Below, in pieces: positions 26,048 to 34,800 of a stretch of DNA of 64,000 nt; position 1 is the stretch's first letter; every line of letters starts with the position of its first letter. The stretch spans positions 1 to 64,000 of the forward strand of contig NW_027490238.1 in the NCBI RefSeq assembly GCF_050948175.1, in the 5' to 3' direction. Both the position numbers and the translations under genes were made by a program. This stretch comes from Xylocopa sonorina. Lineage: Eukaryota > Arthropoda > Insecta > Hymenoptera > Apidae. The notes under the pieces were generated by a model. It was not told the origin of the DNA, did not search any database, and saw only the letters and a program-made list of their open reading frames with translations.

Positions 26048-27824
26048 TGTCACGTCCCGAGGTGCGGTTGCGCTCGCAACGGTGGCACAAAGTCGTAACC
26101 GTTCCCGAAAATAACGCGAATTGCGTCCGGACCGGGTTCGTTGGCGTTTCGGACTCGATAAAACGGTAACTAACACTAAACTTACCTTGCGAAGGCTTGA
26201 TTCCGTTGTCTGATTTCTCTTTCCAGGTACCTGGAGAGCCTTGGATCCGCAACCGGGATGGCGGCGGCGTACGGCTGGAACGGAGGTACGTCTACGGGAA
26301 TAAGCGTCCAGGCGGGTTGACTCCGGCTGGCAGGTATCGGCGTTTGGCCCTGACGATTGGCGACTCGTACGGGTCGTGCGGCGAAGGAAACCTCCTTCAC
26401 AGGAACCAGGACTCGAACGTAGGAAATTGAATATTCTGGTGCATCACCCACGTATTCCCGAGCGAGACGACGAATAAACTCTCTCCGCCCCGCGCGTCGT
26501 GTACGCTTTGTCGGAGGTGCAAGGCTCATCGAGAATACTTGAACTTCGGTTGAATACGGCACGGCTAAGCGTTGGTTCGCTCTAGCTTACCGGGATCGAC
26601 CTGGGCGCAAGATATTCTGTACACGGTAGAAGTGAGGATGGAGCAACTAAGCGCTGGTTCGCTCTAGTCGTCGAGCCTCAAGACTATCGTAGATGAGATA
26701 TAGAATTAGAATAATCGCGAGCGTACCCGTGGATTAGAATTAAGGAATTGTATTTGAACTCGAATAAAGATACTTTGAATCTGGTAAAAATAAACTATAT
26801 TCTATGATTTCACTATACTAGATACACTTGACTAAATTCTAAGTTACTGACTAGCGATTACAATGAGAATTAGAAATAGTATAAAGTATCGAATGGACTC
26901 CGCTATGGGAGTATGGATAGAGACGAATGCATTAGAGCTAATTGCTCGTTGCGAATGAGCCTATTGCTCGGATCGGAAGTGCATCGTTCGGATGCTGGAT
27001 TAGAACTCCTCGGTTCGGAGATGAGATACGAACTCTCCAGTTCGGAGATGAGATACCAACTCTCCAGTTCGGAGGTGAGATTGGAACTCTCCAGTTCGGA
27101 GATGAGTTAGCAACTCTCCGGTTCGGAGGTGAGATACGAACTCTCCAGTTCGGAGATGAGTTAGCAACTCTCCGGTTCGGAGGTGAGATGCGAACTCTCC
27201 AGTTCGGAGATGAGTTAGCAACTCTCCGGTTCGGAGGTGAGATACGAACTGACTCTCGGATCTCGCGTCCGCGACCTCCTCGGGTCGCGCGGCGCGCGAG
27301 TCGCTGGGCCCTCGCGGTGGGGCGGACGGTCGGAGTAGGGCGGCCGCTCGGCCCTCGTGGTGGGGCGGCCGTTCGGAGTGGGGCGCGGTCCGCGTTAAGC
27401 GTGAGCCGCGAGCGTCGAGTGTGCGCGCGAGTGCACGGAATATATCCGTGCATGAATAAAATATATACATATATTTACTTAAATCTAGGTGTGTGTTGGT
27501 GTGTATGTACATATATGAGTAGTGTGCTTATTCTAATCCCACATGTACGAGAAGTACGTATAGGGCTTCGTGATCGCTGGGGATTCGACCCAGTATGTGT
27601 CGGAGAGCTCCTCGCCCTCGTAATACGGGGTGAAGTCCTCCCCCTCGTGTGTGGAGATCGCGCGTGGGCGCGGCATACTGCATCCCTCTTCCCTCTCGTA
27701 CCTTTGTCTCCTTCTGTAGGGACGGCGAGTCGGCGGGTGGCCCGTGTGCAGGGGCTCCGGATACGGATGCTGGGGATGATGAGGTGGACGCCGGAGGGTG
27801 GCAGGCGGTACGCCTGACGTTACA
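26048..27824 (-). mobile_element. Solo LTR D, expanded minisatellite, no target duplication
   Basis: A 1,777-bp LTR in reverse orientation. The flanking tetranucleotides are CGAT on the left (26044-26047) and CATG on the right (27825-27828), so no target duplication is left and at least one flank has been exchanged. It carries nine 27-bp units, like the 5' LTR of E. Its LTR ORF at 26182-26529 (minus) is intact. The internal hairpin at 27432-27452 has an altered loop and an extra stem pair compared with other LTRs. It forms an inverted pair with the 5' LTR of E, 824 bp away. Confidence 0.94.
27007..27249 (-). repeat. 27-bp minisatellite in LTR D, 9 units
   Basis: Nine head-to-tail 27-bp units. 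Units of the type GAACTCTCCAGTTCGGAGA.. alternate with units carrying GAGTTAGC, which makes a 54-bp higher-order period. A, B, C and the 3' LTR of E have only two units, and F has five. Confidence 0.93.
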
Positions 27825-28648
27825 CATGTATTTCTCGTCTACACTTCAAATGAATGTAAATGCGACACTTCCTTGCAAGGAAATAGCGTTTACAGATGTC
27901 TACCTATCGTAGCAATAGTGTTCTAATGCTTCTTAAAACGCGATATCGCATCTCATTTCTATGTTTCACGGTAAGATATAATATTATTTGCGAAGTATCA
28001 TGTATTCCTCGTCTACACTTCAAATGAATGTAAATGCGACACTTCCTTGCTAGGAAATAGCGTCTGCCGATGTCTAGGTATCGTAGCAATAGAGTTCTAA
28101 TGCTACTTAAAACGCGATATCGCATCTCATTTTTATGCTTCATGGTAAGATATAAAATGATTTGCGAAGTGTTATGTATTCCTCGTCTACGATTCACATG
28201 AATGTAAATGCGACACTTCCTTGCAAGGAAATAGCGTTTGCAGATGTCTACGTATCGTAGCAATAGAGTTCATATGATTCTTAAAACGCGATATCGCATC
28301 TCATTTCTATGTTTCATGGTAAGATATAATATGATTTGCGAAGTGTTATGTATTCCTCGTCTACACTCCAAATGAAAGTAAATGCGACACTTCCTTGCAA
28401 GGAAATAGCGATTGCAGATGTCTACGTATCGTAGCAATAGAGTTCATATGATCCTTAAAACGCGATATCGCATCTCATTTCTATGTTTCATGGTAAGATA
28501 TAATATGATTTGCGAAGTGTTATGTATTCCTCGTCTACATTTCAAATGAAAGTAAATGCGACACTTCCTTGCAAGGAAATAGCGATTGCAGATGTCTACG
28601 TGTCGTAGCAATAGAGTTCATATGATTCTTAAAACGCGATGTCGCATC
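27825..28648. repeat. 174-bp satellite, block 5, between two inverted LTRs
   Basis: Just under five monomers enclosed between solo LTR D (minus) and the 5' LTR of E (plus). The satellite keeps the same orientation as all other blocks. Its left end starts in the CATGTATT part of the monomer and its right end stops at GTCGCATC; neither matches the opposite flank of D or E. Confidence 0.95.
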
Positions 28649-28996
28649 TGTAACGTCAGGCGTACCGCCTGCCACCCTCCGGCGTCCACCTCATCATCCC
28701 CAGCATCCGTATCCGGAGCCCCTGCACACGGGCCACCTGCCGACTCGCCGTCCCTACAGAAGGAGACAAAGGTACGAGAGGGAAGAGGGATGCAGTATGC
28801 CGCGCCCACGCGCGATCTCCACACACGAGGGGGAGGACTTCACCCCGTATTACGAGGGTGAGGAGCTCTCCGACACATACTGGGTCGAATCCCCAGCGAT
28901 CACGAAGCCCTATACGTACTTCTCGTACATGTGGGATTAGAATAAGCACACTACGCATATATGTACATACACACCAACACACACCTAGATTTAAGT

Positions 28997-29041
28997 GAAT
29001 ATATGTATATATTTTATTCATGCACGGTTATGTTCCGTGCA
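28997..29041 (+). promoter_or_regulatory. TATA-like tract and hairpin in LTR
   Basis: An AT-rich run (GTATATATTTTATTC within it) is followed at once by the perfect 7-bp inverted repeat TGCACGG/CCGTGCA with a 7-nt loop (29021-29041), then the CpG-dense block. The position, about 350 bp into the LTR, fits a core promoter at the U3/R boundary, but no start site can be proven. The tract is conserved in A to E; solo LTR F has lost 13 bp of it. Confidence 0.35.
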
Positions 29042-29223
29042 CTCGCGCGCACACTCGACGCTCGCGGCTCACGCTTAACGCGGGCCGCGCCCCACTCCGA
29101 ACGGCCGCCCCACCACGAGGGCCGAGCGGCCGCCCTACTCGGACCGTCCGCCCCACCGCGAGGGCCCAGCGACTCGCGCGCCGCGCGACCCAAGGAGGTC
29201 GCGGACGCGAGATCCGAGAGTCA

Positions 29224-29466
29224 GTTCGTATCTCACCTCCGAACCGGAGAGTTGCTAACTCATCTCCGAACTGGAGAGTTCGCATCTCACCTCCGAACCG
29301 GAGAGTTGCTAACTCATCTCCGAACTGGAGAGTTCGTATCTCACCTCCGAACCGGAGAGTTGCTAACTCATCTCCGAACTGGAGAGTTCCAATCTCGCCT
29401 CCGAACTGGAGAGTTGGTATCTCATCTCCGAACTGGAGAGTTCGTATCTCATCTCCGAACCGAGGA
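29224..29466 (+). repeat. 27-bp minisatellite in 5' LTR of E, 9 units
   Basis: Nine complete 27-bp units of the form GTTCGTATCTCACCTCCGAA.. followed by a degenerate partial unit. Alternate units start GTTGCTAACTC, giving a 54-bp period repeated three times. The 3' LTR of the same element has two units. As 27 is divisible by three, changes in copy number do not shift any frame passing through. Confidence 0.94.
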
Positions 29467-29943
29467 GTTCTAATCCAGCATCCGAACGATGCACTTCCGA
29501 TCCGAGCAATAGGCTCATTCGCAACGAGCAATTAGCTCTAATGCATTCGTCTCTATCCATACTCCCATAGCGGAGTCCATTCGATACTTTATACTATTTC
29601 TAATTCTCATTGTAATCGCTAGTCAGTAACTTAGAATTTAGTCAAGTGTATCTAGTATAGTGAAATCATAGAATATAGTTTATTTTTACCAGATTCAAAG
29701 TATCTTTATTCGAGTTCAAATACAATTCCTTAATTCTAATCCACGGGTACGCTCGCGATTATTCTAATTCTATATCTCATCTACGATAGTCTTGAGGCTC
29801 GACGACTAGAGCGAACCAGCGCTTAGTTGCTCCATCCTCACTTCTACCGTGTACAGAATATCTTGCGCCCAGGTCGATCCCGGTAAGCTAGAGCGAACCA
29901 ACGCTTAGCCGTGCCGTATTCAACCGAAGTTCAAGTATTCTCG

Positions 29944-30291
29944 ATGAGCCTTGCACCTCCGACAAAGCGTACACGACGCGCGGGGCGGAGAGAGTTTATT
30001 CGTCGTCTCGCTCGGGAATACGTGGGTGATGCACCAGAATATTCAATTTCCTACGTTCGAGTCCTGGTTCCTGTGAAGGAGGTTTCCTTCGCCGCACGAC
30101 CCGTACGAGTCGCCAATCGTCAGGGCCAAACGCCGATACCTGCCAGCCGGAGTCAACCCGCCTGGACGCTTATTTCCGTAGACGTACCTCCGTTCCAGCC
30201 GTACGCCGCCGCCATCCCGGTTGCGGATCCAAGGCGCTCCAGGTACCTGGAAAGGGAAATCAGACAGCGGAATCAAGCCTTCGCAAGGTAA
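29944..30291 (+). CDS. Conserved 115-codon ORF inside LTR (possible leader exon)
   Basis: An ATG-started ORF of 115 codons near the 3' end of the LTR. The product is strongly basic at its N-terminus (TKRTRRAGRREFIRRLAREY), then rich in valine and proline, and ends RQRNQAFAR. I do not recognise it. It is open in six of the seven LTRs here (A, B, C, D and both LTRs of E) and broken only in F. Its last two codons, AGG TAA, are the exon-intron junction of a consensus splice donor (AAG|GTAAGT), so the stop may be an intron base in a spliced RNA. If the donor were joined to the AG at 30457-30458, the reading phase would match the open frame leading into gag. It may instead be an untranslated part of the RNA leader that is open by chance. 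Confidence 0.4.
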   Translation: MSLAPPTKRTRRAGRREFIRRLAREYVGDAPEYSISYVRVLVPVKEVSFAARPVRVANRQGQTPIPASRSQPAWTLISVDVPPFQPYAAAIPVADPRRSRYLEREIRQRNQAFAR

Positions 30292-30293
30292 GT
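30285..30293 (+). promoter_or_regulatory. Consensus 5' splice donor in LTR
   Basis: The sequence AAG|GTAAGT matches the metazoan 5' splice-site consensus exactly, with the cut after 30287. It is present in all seven LTRs of the window, including the degraded F (near 50755). In the 5' LTR it lies 138 bp before the LTR end, so splicing there would remove the primer-binding site and mark a subgenomic mRNA. Candidate acceptors before gag are weak. Confidence 0.45.
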
Positions 30294-30438
30294 TTAGTGT
30301 TAATTACCGTTTTATCGAGTCCGAAACGCCAACGAACCCGGTCCGGACGCAATTCGCGTTATTTTCGGGAACGGTTACGACTTTGTGCCACCGTTGCGAG
30401 CGCAACCGCACCTCGGGACGTGACACGAAAGTTATTTT

Positions 30439-30456
30439 TGGTGACAGCGGTGGGAT
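30439..30456 (+). promoter_or_regulatory. Primer-binding site, tRNA-Leu type
   Basis: The 18-mer TGGTGACAGCGGTGGGAT begins 13 bases after the 5' LTR. It starts with TGG, complementary to the CCA tail of tRNA, and from memory differs by one base from the complement of the 3' end of a eukaryotic tRNA-Leu. It would prime minus-strand DNA synthesis. The gap of 13 bases from the LTR is larger than in many gypsy elements. Confidence 0.75.
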
Positions 30457-30507
30457 AGCCACGCGTTTCCTCCGGAAATTCCGCCGAAAGGAACCGCGAA
30501 ACTAGAT

Positions 30508-31839
30508 ATGGCAACCCGGACTCCGACAAAAACGCGCCAGCAGACACAGCGAGCCGCTGCGATGGCCGATTCCGAACGCGAAAAACGCACTAGCAGAACG
30601 CTCGACTTCCAAGACGCTATCGCCGAGCCTCTTCCTAGTACCGCGCAACAAAATACTTCCGCGAAAATTACGAAAGCGACCGATCCGAGTAATGCCGCGT
30701 TGCTCCAGCAAATAGAAATTTTACGCCGTGAATTAGAATCTATTCGCAGAACGCCTGATTTAACGCGCGACGATACTGTTTCTCTAGATATTCCTCGGGG
30801 AAATCCGCTTTCCGGACATAATTCGAGCTCCGATTTCAATACAAATAGTTCGCAACACGACGAGCTATCGCTTAAGCAGGCCCTCGAAGCCGTGCCGACA
30901 TTCGATGGTCAGAACATTCCTATTCTTCAGTTTACCCGAGCGTGTAAACGCGCTTATGAGCTTATCCCTAATGGGTGCGAGCGAACTTTCACACGCCCGC
31001 TTAAGGGAAAACTCAAGGGTCGTGCCTACGCCGCGCTAGAAGACGAGCCGTGTTACACAATACTCGAATTAACGGACGTTCTTCGCAGCACATTTTGCTC
31101 CATAAAATCAGCTCATCATTATCGGGGTGAACTTGCTAATATATTTATGCGCGCGAACGAGCACATTCTAGATTACATCGGTCGAGTAAAAGATCTTAGA
31201 ACCGCTATAATTGATTGCGAAAGGCTTGCTCGACGAGACACACCGGAATCGCTCGATGACGTAGACGCGCTCACTCTACAATGTTTTAAAGACGGTCTCA
31301 TTCCGGAAATTCGAATGCAGATGACGGTAAATTCATTCGGTACATTGCGAGAAACGTTCGCTCGAGCGCGGGAGCTCTATCAAATGCACGAACGTGATTG
31401 CAACCGACTAGGTAGATCGCGTGTCGCGCGACCAGAATCGCGCGAAAAACCAGCCGAAATTATTTGCCGAAAATGCAATAATATCGGACATTACGCGACC
31501 GAGTGTCGGTTCAGACCGCCATCGCCGTACCGACCGCAGGAATACCGTGACGCTTACTTGCGATCCAGGGACGTACCGCCTCCTACTCGAGGCCCCGCGT
31601 ACGAACAACCGAGACAAATCGTAGCCAGGGACGCGCCCAAATTTTGTCGCTATTGCAAGTCCCCGGGGCACGAAATAGGCGAGTGCCGCAAAAGGCAGTA
31701 CAACAACGCGGTAAATAAAAATTCGGGAAACGACAATGGCCTCCGCACCCGCCGCGAGACAGGTGGCGAGGCCGCGCACCAAGTCCGTCCTCTCGCCGCG
31801 AACAACTCCAACGCGGAAATCGACGAAACGCCGCGATAA
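30508..31839 (+). CDS. gag: Gag polyprotein of element E
   Basis: A 443-codon ORF encoding the capsid/nucleocapsid precursor, which packages the element RNA. The N-terminal 120 residues are polar and serine/threonine rich with a short helical stretch (LLQQIEILRRELESIRR). Residues of about 120-290 form a retrotransposon-type capsid region beginning near ALEAVPTFDGQN. Two CCHC zinc knuckles follow: CRKCNNIGHYATEC at 320-333 and CRYCKSPGHEIGEC at 380-393. Length and order fit Ty3/gypsy Gag. The ATG at 30508 has G at -3 and +4. The frame is also open upstream from at least 30460, so a spliced N-terminal extension is possible. The frame is intact. It overlaps pol in the -1 frame, and the slippery site falls on codons 407-408, leaving 35 residues unique to unshifted Gag. 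Confidence 0.93.
   Translation: MATRTPTKTRQQTQRAAAMADSEREKRTSRTLDFQDAIAEPLPSTAQQNTSAKITKATDPSNAALLQQIEILRRELESIRRTPDLTRDDTVSLDIPRGNPLSGHNSSSDFNTNSSQHDELSLKQALEAVPTFDGQNIPILQFTRACKRAYELIPNGCERTFTRPLKGKLKGRAYAALEDEPCYTILELTDVLRSTFCSIKSAHHYRGELANIFMRANEHILDYIGRVKDLRTAIIDCERLARRDTPESLDDVDALTLQCFKDGLIPEIRMQMTVNSFGTLRETFARARELYQMHERDCNRLGRSRVARPESREKPAEIICRKCNNIGHYATECRFRPPSPYRPQEYRDAYLRSRDVPPPTRGPAYEQPRQIVARDAPKFCRYCKSPGHEIGECRKRQYNNAVNKNSGNDNGLRTRRETGGEAAHQVRPLAANNSNAEIDETPR
31725..31796 (+). promoter_or_regulatory. -1 ribosomal frameshift signal (gag/pol)
   Basis: The heptamer GGGAAAC at 31725-31731 lies in gag phase G GGA AAC, the X XXY YYZ pattern. A 6-nt spacer (31732-31737) follows. Then comes a stem of 11 pairs with two single-base bulges: 31738-31749 pairs with 31762-31773, GGCCTC against GAGGCC at its base, with a 12-nt loop. 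Within that loop GCGAGA (31754-31759) is complementary to TCTCGC at 31791-31796, which would complete an H-type pseudoknot. The pol frame opens only at 31719, just before the heptamer. Sequence, phase, spacing and frame all agree with programmed -1 frameshifting. Confidence 0.82.
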
Positions 31840-34800
31840 ATATAACCGGAAAAACTAGCACGCCAAACGTAATTCTAAAATCCGATCTTCTAATTTCACC
31901 AACTCGCTTCATGGTGGACACTGGGGCGGAAATAAATATTATAAAACGTTCGGCTCTAAAAGCATCCGCGCGAATCGATAAGTCCGAGATCGTAATAATA
32001 ACAGGGGTAACCGATGGCAAAACCGCAACCCTAGGGACGGTGAATCTTGTCATTTTCGGTCGCGTCGTTCCTTTTAATGTGGTCGAGGATGATTTTCCCC
32101 TTAAACCAAGCGGGATCCTCGGCTCCGGGTTCTGTATGGACGCAGAAATCTCTTTTCCAAATAAAATAATCAAATGGAATGGTAAGAGAATTCCTTTCGA
32201 AGACGATATCGAAGCACTCGAGGAACCGTCACCGGACTCGAAAATAAAGCCTCTCCTATCGCCGAAACGTAAACAAGCGCCGCGCACGGAATCTATTCCC
32301 CCTCCGCCACCGCGCCCGCCGCGTAAATCATCGCCTCCGCTGAAACGCGATGCAGCAACGAAATCGAAGCTTCGAACGCAAGACAAAGCAGCTTCTCCGA
32401 AGTCAGGAGACCGTATCTCCATTCCGCCGAGATCAAATATCGGTATCAAGGTCCGCGTAGTTAATTCGAACCTCGCGGAAGGTATAATTCCTCGTATCGA
32501 CCTTGCGCCGGGTATATTTTTCGGAAACGCTCTCGTCAGAGTAATTCGGGGCAAAGCGGTAACTCGAATAATTAATTCATCCGACCGCGCCGTCGAAATC
32601 GCGTTACCAGAAATCGTACTTGAGCCCGCGCAAATCATGACTCCCCTCCACGAGGAGGATAGTCCGTCGCTCTATCCGGTTTTTTCTAAATCTACTAAAT
32701 CTAACGTATCCGCCGTACCGATCGGCTCATCCCAAAAAGGGAAAACTTCTATTTCTTTCTCGAGTCAGACACCATACTCGACAATCGAAACTCCTCCTTC
32801 GCGTTGCAAAATCGCGAATGTTCAACAGATCTCTTATGCTCAGGCGGTTAAAAATAATGTACAACAGGCGCCGTTAAAACAAACATCGAAATCCGCCAAT
32901 CCTTCGAAATCTCGCCTAGACCGAATTCTTAGTCTCCTCCGTCTCGACCACCTCAACGCAGAGGAAAGAGAGCACGTCGTCCGTCTCGTTCAAAGCACGC
33001 AGGAGCTTTTTCACATTGAGGGGGATAAATTAGGGCATACGTCAGCAACCACGCACAAGATTCCAACCGTCGACGACCGCCCCGTCAATGTGAAACAATA
33101 CCGTTTCCCACCAGCTCATAAGGAGGAGATTCGACGACAAGTCGACAAATTTTTACAAAATGGTGTCATCTCTCCTTCAAAATCACCATATAATTCGCCA
33201 TTGTGGGTTGTCCCAAAGAAACCGGACTCCTTGGGCAACAAGCAATGGCGCGTCGTCATCGACTACCGCGCACTCAATGAGAAATCTGTCGCCGATGCCT
33301 ATCCCCTCCCTTGCATTACCGAGATACTTGATCAGCTCGGGAGTGCGAAGTATTTTAGTACATTCGATCTCGCGAGCGGATTTCACCAGATCCCAATGGA
33401 GCCCGCCGATGCTCCCAAAACTGCTTTTTCGACGCCTCACGGGCATTATGAATTTAAAAGAATGCCATTCGGATTAAAAAATGCGCCAGCGACGTTCCAA
33501 CGACTTATGGACAATGTCCTGTCCGGTCTCCAGGGGAACGAAATTTTCGTCTATTTGGACGACATTGTTATCTACGCTAGCTCTCTTCAAGAACATCGAC
33601 TTAAATTCGATAAATTAACTCAACGGCTCAAAGAAGCTAATTTAGTATTGCAGTCGGATAAGTGCGAATTCTTGAGGAGAGAAGTAAGCTATTTGGGTCA
33701 TATTATCAGTGAGCACGGTGTAAAACCTGACCCTGCGAAAATTAGCGCCCTCAAAAATTTTCCGCGCCCGCGCAACGCGAAACAGATCAAACAATTCTTC
33801 GGGCTCGCGGGATACTACAGGCGGTTCATCGCAAATTTTTCCAATATAGCTAAGCCTCTAACGAATTTATTAAAAAAGGACGCGCCCTTTGTATGGCGTA
33901 ACGAGCAAGAGAATTCATTCGTCAAACTCCGAGATTGCCTATGCGAAGCGCCTATCTTGCAGTACCCCAACTTTAAACAACCATTCGTGATAACGACCGA
34001 CGCGTCCGCCGAAGCTATTGGTGCTATCTTGAGTCAAGGACCAATAGTCCGCGACTTGCCAATCGCGTACACGTCGCGACTGTTAAACGCTGCGGAGAAA
34101 AACTACTCCACGATCGAGAAGGAGTGTCTGGCGATTGTCTACGCCGTCCATTACTTTCGTCCATACATATACGGTAATCAATTCAAACTCGTTACCGACC
34201 ATCGACCGTTAGTGTGGATGAATTCGGTCAAGGACCCGTCAAGTAGACTCGTACGGTGGAGGCTTAAGTTAGCGGAATTTGACTACGAGATGGTCTATAA
34301 AAGTGGAAAAACGAACCTTAATGCGGACGCATTGTCGCGGAATCCCGCTCAAATTTTTCCGCTCTCGTATTCAGAAAACTCGGAGGACGACATCTTCGAT
34401 GTGCCTCCGGAAACCCGTAAAAAGTATACCACACTAGCGCCTCCTCCTACTCCGGTAACATCAGAACCTGAATTACCGACTCCAGGCACGTCCTTCCGTA
34501 CCAACACAGCACCACCTCCGCAAGCCGCCAGCGACAGCACCGACTTCTATACTCCTGCTCCAAATGAATTTATCCGACGCGAACCTCTATTTAATTTCAG
34601 CCGTGACGCATTATCAACGCGACGAGACAATGTAGTTGTCTTCGTCACGCAATCTGGGCACCCCTATGACACGGGCGCCAAAGATCTAGCGAACGCTGAA
34701 AAATTCCTTCTAAACAAAAATCACGTCCTTACCAAAGCCAAAGTCATAAAAATCGGAAACGAATTCCAAATCCAGCTTCCAATCATCGAACATTCCACCA

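Larger units (their letters stand above)
28649..30425 (+). repeat. 5' LTR of element E
   Basis: A 1,777-bp LTR with TG/CA ends and imperfect terminal inverted repeats (TGTAACGTC against GACGTGACA). In order: an open frame at 28650-28940 corresponding to the pol tail that enters the 3' LTR; an AT-rich tract with a hairpin; a CpG-dense block at about 29036-29215; nine 27-bp units; an AT-rich segment at about 29580-29780; the 115-codon ORF; and a splice-donor consensus. It is 189 bp (seven units) longer than the 3' LTR and differs from it by about fifteen substitutions elsewhere. The transcription start and R region cannot be fixed from sequence alone. Confidence 0.95.

Noticed and set aside
26942..27817. 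291-codon ORF across LTR D, and the 100-170 codon ORFs in both strands of the CpG-dense part of every LTR
   Set aside because: GC-rich sequence is open by chance in several frames, and the repetitive protein comes from the 27-bp minisatellite. Several frames overlap on both strands with none favoured.
30221..30505. 94-codon ORF spanning the end of the 5' LTR and the primer-binding site
   Set aside because: It overlaps the better-supported LTR ORF and the PBS in another frame, lacks conserved features, and the corresponding frame in other LTRs runs into satellite.
31714..31722. AATAAAAAT run in the gag/pol overlap as the slippery site
   Set aside because: In gag phase it reads T AAA AAT, not X XXY YYZ; the GGGAAAC just downstream fits phase and spacing.
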